From assembly GCF_008370685.1 (NCBI RefSeq), contig NZ_VTZU01000030.1, positions 16,394 through 80,393 on the forward strand: 64,000 nucleotides of DNA, given 5' to 3'. The notes beneath the pieces were generated by a model that worked only from the letters and a program-made list of their open reading frames with translations, was not told the DNA's origin and ran no database searches. Shown in pieces: positions 9,005 to 18,870 of this stretch. Both the position numbers and the translations under genes were made by a program. Source of the stretch: Aquimarina sp. RZ0 (GTDB lineage: Bacteria; Bacteroidota; Bacteroidia; Flavobacteriales; Flavobacteriaceae). Position 1 is the first letter of the stretch. Each line of letters opens with the position of its first letter.

Positions 9005-9445
9005 ATGGAGCATCAAACGCAACGAAAAAGTTGGTTTAGTAGAAACTGGCCATGGGTAGTACCTGTAGGGGGTTGTCTCACATTAACTATCATTTTTATT
9101 ATCTTTATGGGATCTGTCATTTTTGGGGTCTCTAAAGCTTTTACAGCTGCTACTCCTTATCAGGAAGGACTTGCAAAAGCTCAGGAAGATGAATATATTA
9201 TCCGGGTACTTGGAGAGCCTATAGAAACCAATGGCATTATGAGTGGTAGCCTAAAATTTGAAAACAGTACAGGATATGCTGATATTTCTATTCCTATAAA
9301 AGGCCCTGAAGGAGAAGCTCAGATTTATGTGGTAGGTACCAAAGAAAATGATATCTGGGCCTATTCCAAAATGTATGTGATCATTGCCGAAACAAATGAA
9401 CAAGTAGATCTCCTCTGGAATGAGAAAAAAGAGACTATATTTTAA
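9005..9445 (+). CDS. Coa1-like (cytochrome c oxidase assembly factor 1 family) membrane protein
   Basis: 146 residues with one strong transmembrane helix at about residues 19-45 (WVVPVGGCLTLTIIFIIF) and a soluble domain after it. The soluble part has the LGEPIETNGIMSG...YADISIPIKGPEGEAQIYV pattern found in bacterial members of the Coa1/TIM21-like family. In mitochondria Coa1 helps assemble cytochrome oxidase; in bacteria the function is unproven and these genes are often not near oxidase genes, as here. It is followed by a polytopic membrane protein whose ATG at 9471 lies 26 bases after this stop, so the two are probably one operon. Family assignment fairly good, function open. Confidence 0.75.
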   Translation: MEHQTQRKSWFSRNWPWVVPVGGCLTLTIIFIIFMGSVIFGVSKAFTAATPYQEGLAKAQEDEYIIRVLGEPIETNGIMSGSLKFENSTGYADISIPIKGPEGEAQIYVVGTKENDIWAYSKMYVIIAETNEQVDLLWNEKKETIF

Positions 9446-9470
9446 TATTCATTATAAAAAACCAGTAGCC

Positions 9471-10493
9471 ATGACTAAACAACTAGATATAAAAAGTCTG
9501 TTCATTATTTTTGGTATTCCATTATCCAGCATCCTCTTATTAATCTTATTGACTACTTCGAGATTATTTGAGGCGAACCAGCAACTATTGTCTACTGCCA
9601 TCACAGCAGATCTTATTTTTACGATTCCTTTTGTTTATTTCTTGCTGATTAGAAAAAAGAAAATCCCGAAACTTACCATTATTTCATTTGGCATATTAGG
9701 AATGATGATCTCTTATATGATTATTCCAAAAGAAAATCAACTCCTACTTTCTATTATAAAAACCTGGGTATTTCCTTTTGTAGAGTTAGGGATTGCTTTT
9801 TTTGTTATTAGCAAAGTACGATCCACCTTAAAAAAATTTAAAAAAAATCAACATATATCTCCTGACTTCTTTACAGTATTACAACAAACATGTAGAGAAA
9901 TTTTACCTAAAAAAATTGCAACTCTTTTGGCAATGGAAATCGCAGTTTTCTATTTTGGTTTTATGTTCTGGAAAAAACAAGTCCTGCATAGTACTGAATT
10001 TACATATCATAAAAATAGTGGCACTATTGGTCTGCTCGCCGGATTAATACTCATTATCACAATCGAAACATATGTGTTGCATATATTACTTATCAGATGG
10101 AGTACCGTAGCTGCCTGGATCATCACAGGTTTGAGTATTTATTCTGGAATTCAAATTTTTGGTTTTTTAAAATCCATCTATAATAGACCCATTTTAATCC
10201 AAGATGGAAAACTCTACCTGCGATATGGTATTATGAGTGAAACTAGCATAGATATTAACAATATTGTCTCAGTAACAATATCTTCTGCTTCAATTGAATT
10301 TAACGACAAGATTAGGAAATTATCTCCATTTGGCGAACTAGAAAGTCATAATGTACTTATTACTGTACATAAAGAAAATGCCCTCTTTGGTTTGTACGGA
10401 ATGAAGAAAAGTTTTAAAACTCTGGCTTTATATATTGATGATAAAGAAAGATTTAAAACCGAAATAGAAGGTCAATTACCTCAGAAACAATAG
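9471..10493 (+). CDS. Polytopic membrane protein of unknown function
   Basis: 340 residues from the ATG at 9471; an earlier ATG at 9420 overlaps the previous gene and adds 17 unlikely residues, so I prefer 9471. About seven hydrophobic helices are visible (for example SIIKTWVFPFVELGIAFFVI and LLAGLILIITIETYVLHILL), followed by a ~90-residue soluble C-terminal part with alternating strands (RPILIQDGKLYLRYGI...VSVTISSASIEF) that looks like a small beta domain facing the cytoplasm. I do not recognise a family with confidence. It is probably co-transcribed with the Coa1-like gene. Confidence 0.7.
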   Translation: MTKQLDIKSLFIIFGIPLSSILLLILLTTSRLFEANQQLLSTAITADLIFTIPFVYFLLIRKKKIPKLTIISFGILGMMISYMIIPKENQLLLSIIKTWVFPFVELGIAFFVISKVRSTLKKFKKNQHISPDFFTVLQQTCREILPKKIATLLAMEIAVFYFGFMFWKKQVLHSTEFTYHKNSGTIGLLAGLILIITIETYVLHILLIRWSTVAAWIITGLSIYSGIQIFGFLKSIYNRPILIQDGKLYLRYGIMSETSIDINNIVSVTISSASIEFNDKIRKLSPFGELESHNVLITVHKENALFGLYGMKKSFKTLALYIDDKERFKTEIEGQLPQKQ

Positions 10494-10495
10494 TG

Positions 10496-10540
10496 TAATC
10501 AGAATCGTATTTATTAATAAAAAAACTACAATTCTGATTA
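10496..10540. repeat. Inverted repeat after the membrane protein gene
   Basis: TAATCAGAAT (10496-10505) is repeated in inverted form as ATTCTGATTA (10531-10540) with a 25-base A-rich loop, overlapping the stop codon region. No clean T-run follows, so terminator function is doubtful. The rest of 10541-10733 holds nothing I can name. Confidence 0.45.
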
Positions 10541-10733
10541 CTATATAATGTCTGGTCGGAAATACAGCAAAATCAAATATGTATCTTTTTACGAAATTTT
10601 GATTTATTTTTAATTTACTGTAATTAAGGTAGTTACTTCAAAAAAATCTAAATTTTATCAAAAATCTTTCAAATTATGAAAATCGTCTATTTCAGACCGC
10701 ACACTTCTATCTTAAAAAAATTGTTTAAAAAAC

Positions 10734-11978
10734 TTATGGTCTCTTAAAAATAATTTTTCGTACGATACCATTGCTCGTAATATAGGCAAATTTTCCATCT
10801 GGTGTTGCTTCGATACCATTAGGATTGGTAAAAGAAGCCGTAGCTGCGGTTCCATTAACTGTTCCTACAGCTCCAGTTCCTATAACATCTACTATATCAC
10901 CTGCCGTATTTAATCTAAAAACTTTATGCTCTAAAACGCCTGTAACATGCAGATGATCATTCGCATATGATACATGACCAATCGAAGATGGTGATTTTGC
11001 TACTTCATTGAGTGTCCCATCAGCTTCTACACGAAAGATCTTTCCATCAAGAAAATTAGAAACATATATATGATCTCTAACCTTATCATATGTCAGTCCA
11101 ACCGGGCCATCTAATAAAGAACTAGAAACAAATTCTTCTACCTTATTATTACTAATTTTGAATATTTTCTTTACCGCAAAGAACGTATTAAAAATTTCTC
11201 CATCATTATTAATGATGATTCCGCCACCACCTACAAGTTGCGGATCACTTACTAATACGTTTTCTACTCCATAAGCATCAATAGCAAAAATATCAGTACT
11301 TCTAAAATTAGTAACATACACTGTTTTATCAGGGCCAACAGTACAACCCACAGGATACTTCAGGGAAGTGGAAAATTCCTGAACTTCTCCTTGTGGGTTT
11401 ATTTTATATGTGATGCTTTCGTTTGATCCTCCACCATTAACATAGAGATTAAAATCATCATCAAGAGCTATATCTTCGTCTGCCATAATATTACCTGAGG
11501 TAATCTTCAGATCGGTAACCAGCGTTTCGTTTTGTAATTGAAAGCTTTCTTTCCCAGAAACCAGATACGTCCTATAATTATTCGTTTTTATAAGAATATG
11601 AGGCCTGTAATGGGTACCTTCCTTTATCAGATCTCCATGACTATCATAGAGTATTTCCTGAATTTGTTCATCAATACTTTCATTAGGAGTAATTTCCCAA
11701 AAAACGCGATCTGCTAACCCTGGTACATCTCTCGAATGAAGAGAGGTACTTTCTTTTGAGAATAGTACGTACATCTTTTTAATTTCAGGAATTCCTTTTG
11801 TAATCTTTAGCTTGATAGTGATATCAGAACTATTATTCTCATTACCACTATCAGTGGCATAAATTTCTGTAACTTTTATAACACTGGTATCTGGTACCCC
11901 TGAGACATCATCTGTCAGCGAGCAAGAAAATAACAGTAAAGAAATTAACAATAATTTGATAAAAAAATTAGTTTTCAT
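10734..11978 (-). CDS. NHL/SMP-30-type beta-propeller lipoprotein
   Basis: 414 residues. The lipobox LLFSC is followed by SLTDDVSG, so the protein is a lipoprotein. Residues ~30-140 form an Ig-like or FN3-like strand-rich domain (KVTEIYATDSGNENNSSDIT...). From ~150 on there are at least five propeller blades of the NHL/SMP-30 type, for example GCTVGPDKTVYVTNFRSTDIFAID, GLTYDKVRDHIYVSNFLDGKIFRV and GIEATPDGKFAYITS. This architecture suggests binding of a ligand at the cell surface or a lactonase-like activity, not proven. It lies 80 bp downstream of a membrane AraC regulator on the same strand and shares the leader ATTAAAATCAAATACT before ATG with the S41 lipoproteins. Confidence 0.8.
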   Translation of the reverse strand: MKTNFFIKLLLISLLLFSCSLTDDVSGVPDTSVIKVTEIYATDSGNENNSSDITIKLKITKGIPEIKKMYVLFSKESTSLHSRDVPGLADRVFWEITPNESIDEQIQEILYDSHGDLIKEGTHYRPHILIKTNNYRTYLVSGKESFQLQNETLVTDLKITSGNIMADEDIALDDDFNLYVNGGGSNESITYKINPQGEVQEFSTSLKYPVGCTVGPDKTVYVTNFRSTDIFAIDAYGVENVLVSDPQLVGGGGIIINNDGEIFNTFFAVKKIFKISNNKVEEFVSSSLLDGPVGLTYDKVRDHIYVSNFLDGKIFRVEADGTLNEVAKSPSSIGHVSYANDHLHVTGVLEHKVFRLNTAGDIVDVIGTGAVGTVNGTAATASFTNPNGIEATPDGKFAYITSNGIVRKIIFKRP

Positions 11979-12058
11979 GAGTATTTGATTTTAATGAATA
12001 ATGATTCGTTTTCCTTTACAAGAGTATCTTGTTAAGGGAGATCAAATAAAAATGAATA

Positions 12059-13282
12059 TTAATTGAATTTCGCCCCAATTTTGGAAGTTGAGACCTTTCT
12101 TTTATGTAAAAATTGACTGGGAGTGATTTTAGTATACTTTTTGAAAATACGATTAAAAGAAGCTTTACTATTGAACCCCGAATCTAGCGCTATTGCAAGT
12201 AATGTCAGTTGGTCATATTCTGAAGAAGTAGCTCTTTTTTTAAATTCATCTACTCGATATTGGTTAATGAAATCATAGAAATTTACCCCAAGATTTTTAT
12301 TGAGTTGTTCTGACAAATTATGAGAAGGGGTATCCATCATAGCTGCAAGATCTTGCAATTTTAATTCAGGATTGAGATAAGGTTGTTGTGTTTTCATAAG
12401 TTCTGACAACTTATCCAGTTCTAAATTTTTCCCCTTCGTTTGTTTTTCTTTTATTTTCTCTTTTTTGAGTACAAAAAAAAGTTTTTCGGGTTGTTGAATC
12501 GTAATTATAGCAATAACAACCAGGAAAATAGAATTGATCAGGTGCAAGTAGATTTCCAGATAATACACCTTGATATGAAAAAAGTAGCTTACAAGAAAAA
12601 ACAGAAAACTAATACCACTATACGCTCCAAATATATAAATAACGCCTTTGAAACGATTCAGATAACTGATATTAGTATCAGAGGAAATCTTTTTTAATCC
12701 TTGTTTTTTTTTATTGAGTAACCAAAGTGCATAACTAACATATGAAAGCCTGACTATTGCCAGAGAGAGTAAGGTAAAAATGGTATCAATATCAGGAATA
12801 TAAGGTTTTTTGTTATAAATATATGAGATCGTTTTTATTTTTTCTTCGGCATTCATCGTTATATACTCCCAATTCCAGGAAAAAAATAAGAGATAGATAA
12901 AAATAGAGCCGTGTAAGCTATCTATCCATCTAAAATTTCGATGAGGATACAGTAGATATAAAACATAGAAAAAAAACAACGGACCAATCAATCCATTAAG
13001 AGAATAAAATAATATTGGAACATGGGGCATTTGGGGATAAAGCCCTGAAAAAACTACAAAATTCTGAAAAATAATAAGGCTTTGAGCGATCAATAAACCC
13101 ATCAAAAATAGATTAGCTTTTCTTGATCCTTTTTTAAGAAAAAAGAGGTTTGCGGCAACCAGAAAACCCTGAAAACAACCAATACTAGTCATTACAGAGG
13201 GTAGTACATCAAATTGTCCTATAATGATCATTAGCACTGATAAATCAAAATACCAAACTACAAAAAAATTGTAGAACACCAT
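12059..13282 (-). CDS. Membrane-anchored AraC-family transcriptional regulator (second copy of this type)
   Basis: 407 residues. The N-terminal ~250 residues contain about seven hydrophobic helices (for example VMTSIGCFQGFLVAANLFFL and GLIGPLFFFYVLYLLYP), then a basic linker rich in KEKIKEKQTKGK and an AraC DNA-binding domain: LKLQDLAAMMDTPSHNLSEQL for the first HTH and AIALDSGFNSKASFNRIFKK plus TKITPSQFLHKRK for the second. Same layout as the regulator at 4227-5396 but clearly divergent. The downstream NHL lipoprotein (80 bp gap, same strand) is a plausible target. The start at 13282 could be replaced by the ATG 17 codons later. An inverted repeat sits ~45 bases upstream of the start. Confidence 0.87.
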   Translation of the reverse strand: MVFYNFFVVWYFDLSVLMIIIGQFDVLPSVMTSIGCFQGFLVAANLFFLKKGSRKANLFLMGLLIAQSLIIFQNFVVFSGLYPQMPHVPILFYSLNGLIGPLFFFYVLYLLYPHRNFRWIDSLHGSIFIYLLFFSWNWEYITMNAEEKIKTISYIYNKKPYIPDIDTIFTLLSLAIVRLSYVSYALWLLNKKKQGLKKISSDTNISYLNRFKGVIYIFGAYSGISFLFFLVSYFFHIKVYYLEIYLHLINSIFLVVIAIITIQQPEKLFFVLKKEKIKEKQTKGKNLELDKLSELMKTQQPYLNPELKLQDLAAMMDTPSHNLSEQLNKNLGVNFYDFINQYRVDEFKKRATSSEYDQLTLLAIALDSGFNSKASFNRIFKKYTKITPSQFLHKRKVSTSKIGAKFN

Positions 13283-13324
13283 ACTAATACCAAAACGGTT
13301 TAAGCTTTTTTTAAATTTTATTTT

Positions 13325-13363
13325 TCCCTGTTTTCAGTAAAAAAATATCACTGAAAATAGGGA
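13325..13363. promoter_or_regulatory. Inverted repeat between the AraC and metalloprotease genes
   Basis: TCCCTGTTTTCAGT (13325-13338) pairs with ACTGAAAATAGGGA (13350-13363) at 13 of 14 positions around an 11-base A/T loop. It lies in the shared upstream region of two divergent genes. It could be an operator for the AraC protein or a leader hairpin. A TAnnTTTG box on the plus strand (TAATTTTG, 13386-13393) follows, ~150 bases before the metalloprotease start. Confidence 0.5.
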
Positions 13364-13541
13364 ACAAATACATCTTATAAAACACTAATTTTGAACATAT
13401 TACACAAACAAAAGCTTAGAAGGTACCGGATCTAACTTTATATTTCTATTAACTAAAACAGGATTATCAATTACGTACATAGACATTTTGATAAAATATA
13501 TATGTTACCGACCAGATAATCACAAATTAAAATTTAATTTT

Positions 13542-14747
13542 ATGAAAAAATTTATAAAAATAATCAGTTTATTCCTTTTCGTTATTTTTGTTACGGTTTC
13601 CTGTGAAACAGATAATAATGATGTTGAGCAGGAAATAGCAACTCAGGCTATCCCGGATAACATTATCAAAAAACTCAAAAAAGCAGGGTTTTATACTGAA
13701 TATGGACTATCTAAGTACAAAAATGGCTATATTGTAGAAACAGATATTTTTCTTACCGAAGCACAAATAGATGAATTGCTTACTGGTATACAACCTGAAA
13801 CAGGGACTATAAATTCTAAACAATATCGAACCAATCGTTTAGTGAGTATTAATGGAGCCAGTAGAACTTTAAACGTATTTTTTGACCCTGGTTTTAATCA
13901 ATTTATGCAAAGTTCCTTTGATGCGGCACTACAACGTTATAACAACTTAGATCTCAAACTAAGATTTAAACGTACAAATAATAGAAACAATAATGATATA
14001 CAGATCCTGTTAGGAAATTTTAGCGACCCTAAAATTTTGGGTAAAGCTGGATTTCCTTCCCGCGGAAATCCTAAAAAGGAGATCACATTAAGTCGCAGTC
14101 ATTTTAACACAGGAACGAATCGGAGCGATGCTACAACTGTGATTGCTCATGAAATAGGACATGCCATAGGTTTTCGTCATACAGATTTCAGAAACAGAGC
14201 TTTTAGTTGTGGCGGCTCTCCAGAAGATGAAGGATCTACGAGTATTGGAGCTAATTATATTCCTGGAACACCCTCCGGACCAGATGCAAATTCGTGGATG
14301 TTAGCCTGCAGTAGTGGTCGTAATAGATCCTTTACAGACGGGGATCAGGCAGCATTAATTGCAATATATGGTAATTCTACTGTAGATCCAACGGCAACAC
14401 TAAATAGAACTACTGGTGAGTTTAGAGCTAAACCAGGGGCACAAATAAAATTAACTTACAGTGGAAATTTTATCACATTTTGCGCTCCTCAAGGAGAAAG
14501 CTTATCAATAGGTATTATTGGAGTAAAACCGACAAATATTTATGATTATATAAGTTGGTCGCCAAATCCATCTTATGCTAATATCCGAAATTCAGGTTCG
14601 CTGGTATTCAGAATGCCTGCAAGTGGAATTGTAAAAGTTGATGCTTCTCTTACCACAGTGGGATGTTCTGTAGCTTCGATTACATTAAATGAAAATCAAA
14701 GAATCAACTTAGGCAATAGAAATGGCGGAAATTTTAGATTCCCATAA
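13542..14747 (+). CDS. HEIGH-type zinc metalloprotease lipoprotein (M57-like)
   Basis: 401 residues from the ATG at 13542; the frame opens at 13488, but only the later start gives a proper signal peptide with the lipobox VTVSC followed by ETDNNDVEQE. The zinc site is HEIGHAIGFRH with His203, Glu204, His207 and His213, the extended metzincin-like motif HExxHxxGxxH of dual-action HEIGH peptidases. The preceding ARTLNVFFDPGFNQ... region is the usual N-lobe. After the catalytic domain comes a ~110-residue beta domain (RTTGEFRAKPGAQIKLTYSG onwards) that could bind substrate or aid surface display. Secreted protein degradation is the likely role. It is followed by a strong symmetric terminator. Confidence 0.88.
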   Translation: MKKFIKIISLFLFVIFVTVSCETDNNDVEQEIATQAIPDNIIKKLKKAGFYTEYGLSKYKNGYIVETDIFLTEAQIDELLTGIQPETGTINSKQYRTNRLVSINGASRTLNVFFDPGFNQFMQSSFDAALQRYNNLDLKLRFKRTNNRNNNDIQILLGNFSDPKILGKAGFPSRGNPKKEITLSRSHFNTGTNRSDATTVIAHEIGHAIGFRHTDFRNRAFSCGGSPEDEGSTSIGANYIPGTPSGPDANSWMLACSSGRNRSFTDGDQAALIAIYGNSTVDPTATLNRTTGEFRAKPGAQIKLTYSGNFITFCAPQGESLSIGIIGVKPTNIYDYISWSPNPSYANIRNSGSLVFRMPASGIVKVDASLTTVGCSVASITLNENQRINLGNRNGGNFRFP

Positions 14748-14790
14748 AATAATATATTACCCAAAATCTCAATCATAAAATATTGAGATC

Positions 14791-14844
14791 AATCATGGAT
14801 AAGAAAAATCACGCTGATTGACGTAAGTTTTCTTATCCATGATT
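14791..14844. terminator. Bidirectional terminator between convergent genes
   Basis: A perfect 17-bp stem, AATCATGGATAAGAAAA (14791-14807) with TTTTCTTATCCATGATT (14828-14844), encloses a 20-base loop. It lies between the metalloprotease (plus) and the acetyltransferase (minus), with A-rich and T-rich flanks on either arm, so it can serve both. Confidence 0.7.
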
Positions 14845-14962
14845 CATATTATATTTGGGGTTTTCCTTTTCTATCATCTCGAACTTAACAAAAAATTAAT
14901 TCAATTTTGTCTGTTCATCATAAAACCCAAGTGTCTATGATAATTCGATTTCTCAAATGAGA

Positions 14963-15508
14963 TTACTTATCAAAATCATTGCATTTATCTGATAACCAAC
15001 TTTCTTTTTTTAATTTATATACACGCTCAAAAGAGTTTGTCTTTTTACAAAAAAATTCTTCTATAAACTCCATTTCTTTTTCAAGAATGTAAATAGAACT
15101 ATTGTTTTGAGCGCTTACATATGCAGATAATTCGTTTAGATTGGTTTTTTCAAAGCAATAATTTATCAGATTTATTGCAATTTCGGCTCCATAACCTTTT
15201 CCCCAATATAACTCCCGAAGCCTATAGGCTATTTCAAATTCTGATTTTTCATTTTCATAAACACCACATATACCCATGAAATCTTCGTTATCTTTTCTTA
15301 TAACTGCCCATATTTTATAGAAAATTTCCTTATTCTCATAATAGCTTATAAATCGTTTTAATTCATTTTCACTTTCTGAACGATTCATATATTTTTTGAT
15401 ATGCCGCATCACATTAGGGTTGCTTTGCATGTCATAAAAGTTTTCTATATCGGATGTACAGAGTTTTCTTATCAATACCCTTTCTGTATCAAATACCATA
15501 CATATCAC
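14963..15508 (-). CDS. GNAT family N-acetyltransferase (RimJ/RimL-like)
   Basis: 181 residues. The GNAT core is visible: FDTERVLIRKLCTSDIENFYDM at the N-terminus, then FMGICGVYENEKSEFEIAYRL and the acetyl-CoA loop YWGKGYGAEIAINLINYCFE (pattern R/QxxGxG/A slightly altered to YWGKGYG), followed by LNELSAYVSAQNNSSIYILEK. Members acetylate ribosomal proteins, antibiotics or small amines; the substrate is not predictable. The first 162-bp MITE-like copy lies 69 bases upstream of the start, so its promoter region may be element-derived. Separate from bioA upstream. Confidence 0.85.
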   Translation of the reverse strand: MICMVFDTERVLIRKLCTSDIENFYDMQSNPNVMRHIKKYMNRSESENELKRFISYYENKEIFYKIWAVIRKDNEDFMGICGVYENEKSEFEIAYRLRELYWGKGYGAEIAINLINYCFEKTNLNELSAYVSAQNNSSIYILEKEMEFIEEFFCKKTNSFERVYKLKKESWLSDKCNDFDK

Positions 15509-15576
15509 CTTTTTTATTTTTCGTCAAATCCGCCAAAAAAACGGTGTCATTCCTAACAAGATATACAAATTAACTT

Positions 15577-15738
15577 ATACAATTTGTGATTAAAAAATTC
15601 GTATAAATTCATTGAATTATTTTTTCTTTATGCAAGGCAAAAAAATCAAGCATAGCTATAGCTACGGTTTATTTTTTAAACGAAGTAGAAAGGAAAAAGA
15701 AACGATGAATATGCGAAATTTTTAGTTATAAATCGTAT
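15577..15738 (+). mobile_element. MITE-like element, copy 1 (162 bp)
   Basis: Non-coding 162-bp element that differs from copy 2 (21809-21970) at only one position (base 5, A instead of G). Imperfect terminal inverted repeats of ~28 bp: the left end reads ATACAATTTGTGATTAAAAA, and the reverse complement of the right end reads ATACGATTTATAACTAAAAA. The centre contains the palindrome AGCTATAGCT within CATAGCTATAGCTACGG. There is no ORF, so it must be moved in trans. I see no exact target duplication at this copy. It lies between bioA and the acetyltransferase gene. The remaining gene-free sequence 15739-15960 shows nothing else. Confidence 0.85.
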
Positions 15739-15960
15739 TACATCAATTGCATAACACATCTGATTCAATACTATCCATTGTTTATACGCAAGTGATTCAT
15801 GTTGATCGATCTCTTCTTTTGTATTCTGGTTTTCTGAAAACTATTTTTTTGACGTATCAGCAAACTAATATCATTTGCCATTTGAACTTACTGGTATAAC
15901 ACTAACTAAAAATTCTGCTTTCTATTTTGGATGCTTTTAAAACAACTTATAAAATTAGTA

Positions 15961-17226
15961 TTATACTACTTCTAATAAAGCTACTATTGATTCATAAATT
16001 TTATCCAACTGCTCTTCTGTAATTACATAAGGAGGCAATATGTATATCGTTTTACCCAGAGGACGCAAGCAAACTCCGTGCTCCATAAAATGATCAAAAA
16101 TCTCATATCTTTTTTTACCATAACGATCCATTTCTATATCTAGATCTAATGCATAAATCACTCCTTTTTGTCGGGTTGTCTTGATCTTGGAATGGCTTTT
16201 AATTTTGGCATCAAAATCTTTATGAGATTGTATAATTCTTTGAATATTATTTTGGATTTCTGCCGATTTCAAGAGTTCTATGCCAGCAATGGCTACAGAG
16301 CAGGCTATAGGATTGGCAGAGTATGTATGGGCATGAAAGAAAGCTTTGCCTACAGAGTCATCCAGAAAAGCATTGTATATATCTTGGGTACAACTGGTCA
16401 CTGCCATGGGAACAAAACCAGCTGTTAATGCTTTGGACATTGAGATAATATCTGGTTTTGTTTCTATATATTCTGAAGCAAAGTTTTTTCCAGTCTTACC
16501 AAAACCTGTCATTACCTCATCTGCAATAGTTACGATATTATTTGCTGAGCAAATTTTTAATATTTCATTGAGATATTCTGCCTCAAACATATGCATAGCA
16601 TTGGCTCCCTGAACTAAGGGCTCATAGATAAAAGCGGCTACATTATAATCCCTAATTATCCTCTGTAATCTCTCCAGAACAATTTCTATAGTATCAATAT
16701 CAGGAGTAGGGATTCGCTGTACATCTATAAAAAAATCTTCAAACGGCCCATTATAAACTGATAAACCTGATGCAGACATCGCCCCAAAAGTATCTCCATG
16801 AAAACCATCCTCAAACGCAATTATGGTATTTCTCTTTTCGCCTTTATTAAAATGGTATTGCAATGCCATTTTGATCCCTACTTCATTAGCTGTTGATCCA
16901 TTATCAGAAAAGAAAATCTTTTCATGAGTATCTGGTAGTATTTTTATCAATTCTTCAGATAATTTTATTGCAGGCTCATGAGTAAATCCTGCAAACACAA
17001 TCTGATCCAATTGCTGCATCTGAGCAGCGACTTTCTCCAGAATATAGGGGTTACAATGACCATATACAGCTGTATACCAAGAGGCAATACCATCGATATA
17101 CTCTCTGCCCTGATCATCAAACAATAAAGCCCCTGTTGCCTTTACAATAGCCAAAGCATCCGGATAAACTTTATGCTGAGTTAGTGGATGCCAAAGGTGT
17201 TTTTTATCTCTCTCCTGTAAGGTCAT
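15961..17226 (-). CDS. bioA: Adenosylmethionine-8-amino-7-oxononanoate aminotransferase
   Basis: 421 residues, full length. This PLP enzyme transfers the amino group from S-adenosylmethionine to KAPA, giving DAPA, the second committed ring-forming step of biotin synthesis. The N-terminal HLWHPLTQHK and GIASWYTAVYGHCNP are BioA signatures (the Tyr after W is in the substrate pocket), EDGFHGDTFGAMSASG holds the PLP phosphate contacts, ADEVMTGFGKTG the Asp that pairs with the pyridine N, and MSKALTAGF carries the Schiff-base Lys265. It is the last gene of a six-gene operon and starts four bases after the stop of the SEC-C gene. A MITE copy lies 222 bases past its stop. Confidence 0.97.
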   Translation of the reverse strand: MTLQERDKKHLWHPLTQHKVYPDALAIVKATGALLFDDQGREYIDGIASWYTAVYGHCNPYILEKVAAQMQQLDQIVFAGFTHEPAIKLSEELIKILPDTHEKIFFSDNGSTANEVGIKMALQYHFNKGEKRNTIIAFEDGFHGDTFGAMSASGLSVYNGPFEDFFIDVQRIPTPDIDTIEIVLERLQRIIRDYNVAAFIYEPLVQGANAMHMFEAEYLNEILKICSANNIVTIADEVMTGFGKTGKNFASEYIETKPDIISMSKALTAGFVPMAVTSCTQDIYNAFLDDSVGKAFFHAHTYSANPIACSVAIAGIELLKSAEIQNNIQRIIQSHKDFDAKIKSHSKIKTTRQKGVIYALDLDIEMDRYGKKRYEIFDHFMEHGVCLRPLGKTIYILPPYVITEEQLDKIYESIVALLEVV

Positions 17227-17229
17227 ATT

Positions 17230-18870
17230 TTATTTATTAATGCAACATTTTTTATATTTTTTACCACTACCACAGAGGCAAGGATCATTACGACCTATTT
17301 TTTTGGGAGCAATATAGGGTTGATCATCAGGAATCTCTTTATAATCATCATAAAAGTCATCAGAACTATCATCAATTTCTTTCTGTTCGGATTGATGAAT
17401 CCAATTTTGATAATAGTTTTCATACAATTCTTTTACAGTCGTTTGTTCATACACTGGTTTGAAATATGTTTCAAGAAGTTGTTCTATATCACGTATCCTG
17501 TTTTTTACATCATCATACTGCCCGCAGACCCAGTATCCTACCAAATTAAGATCAAAGAACTCTTTTATCTGTGGTAATAATTCCTGATAGGTCTTACTTG
17601 AAATACCTCCTATCAGTAATCCTAAAAAATCTGTATCAGCAATTCCTTCTTTATGTTTATGCTCTTTATAAAATGTAAACACTTCTTTGAACCAAACGAT
17701 TACTTCTTCTTTTGTATCAGGGAAAACAAAGGGCATCTGAGTTACAATATCAGTTACTACGGATTTATTGAATGCATTTATATGAGGTTCTTTTACGAAA
17801 TCCATCAATATTGGCAATTGATCTTTTGCTATCTTAAAAAGTGTTGGACATATAATCTCATTGGTCGCATCCCCAAACCATAGATCCATAAACTCCATGT
17901 CCTGTCTTAATATTTCTAAGATAATAGCTAAAGATTGAGAAGTTCCTGTTTCGTATAATAAATAAAATGCGTGGTGCGGTGCATTATACTCGTAGTCATT
18001 CCAACCGGAATCCTCCATTTTTTGCATGAAATAGTCAAACCTATATATAGAATCTTGTAGGACTTTTATCAGGTCTTCTTCTAAAAGATTCTTTGGTAGT
18101 TTTTCAAAATAAGCTAGCCAATCCTCTGTGACCTCCAGATTACTTGTATATAATAGCGCTATTTGTTCTGGAAAATTAAAATCAGGTAGTTTATCTGTCT
18201 GTAAATGGCTTCTTCTATCTATGGTTGCTACTTTTATGCTAAACTTTTCTTCTTCTTCCATTCTTTTTCTTGCCTTCTTCAGATTCTCTACTGCCTTATT
18301 ATGATCATATTTTTCAATCTTATGATGTCCATAGAATTTTAATTTTAATTGTTCCAGCAGTTTTTCTTCTTCATGAATATAATTTGTATTCCACAAATAT
18401 TTGGCAACCGTTAGGTAATATGTTATTACTTCATCTTCATGAAATAATTCTTTCTCTGGATATAAATCAACAAGCTGTAATGAATCTCCTAAAAGATCCT
18501 GAGCTTCTTGATATTTTTCTTCTTCGATATGTATACTGGCTAAGTTTATTTTCGCAAATAAATAGTCAGGATGCGCTTCAACCGTTTTTCTTACGATTTC
18601 TTTAAATTTTTGATCGTTGCCTTTATTCATATAGGCAACTGCCAGGTAATTTTTAAAAACAGCTATTTTAGGATATCTCTTTATATATTTAAATAATCGT
18701 TCAAAAACAGATGATTTACCTTTCTGGACATCATAATACAACTTTTCAATAATTGAATTTATATAGGGTGTTCTACCATCATCATCCAGAAACCTATCCG
18801 GGTCATCCGAAGTATGCATGGCTGCTATATCAAAAGAATATTTTAGAGTATCGTTATTTTTTAAAATCAT
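17230..18870 (-). CDS. SEC-C motif protein with TPR-like repeats, inside the biotin operon
   Basis: 546 residues. The C-terminus is an intact SEC-C zinc motif, [18 protein letters not shown] (the CxCxSGxxxxxCC pattern), as at the end of SecA. Residues ~50-200 are helical TPR-like repeats ([41 protein letters not shown]), and the middle resembles the DUF1186 type of helical region. Its start overlaps the end of the hydrolase gene by 17 bases and its stop is four bases before bioA, so it must be translated from the biotin transcript. No enzyme activity is evident; SEC-C tails bind zinc and often mediate protein contact with the ribosome or SecB. A function in biotin synthesis is not known. Confidence 0.85.
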   Translation of the reverse strand: MILKNNDTLKYSFDIAAMHTSDDPDRFLDDDGRTPYINSIIEKLYYDVQKGKSSVFERLFKYIKRYPKIAVFKNYLAVAYMNKGNDQKFKEIVRKTVEAHPDYLFAKINLASIHIEEEKYQEAQDLLGDSLQLVDLYPEKELFHEDEVITYYLTVAKYLWNTNYIHEEEKLLEQLKLKFYGHHKIEKYDHNKAVENLKKARKRMEEEEKFSIKVATIDRRSHLQTDKLPDFNFPEQIALLYTSNLEVTEDWLAYFEKLPKNLLEEDLIKVLQDSIYRFDYFMQKMEDSGWNDYEYNAPHHAFYLLYETGTSQSLAIILEILRQDMEFMDLWFGDATNEIICPTLFKIAKDQLPILMDFVKEPHINAFNKSVVTDIVTQMPFVFPDTKEEVIVWFKEVFTFYKEHKHKEGIADTDFLGLLIGGISSKTYQELLPQIKEFFDLNLVGYWVCGQYDDVKNRIRDIEQLLETYFKPVYEQTTVKELYENYYQNWIHQSEQKEIDDSSDDFYDDYKEIPDDQPYIAPKKIGRNDPCLCGSGKKYKKCCINK

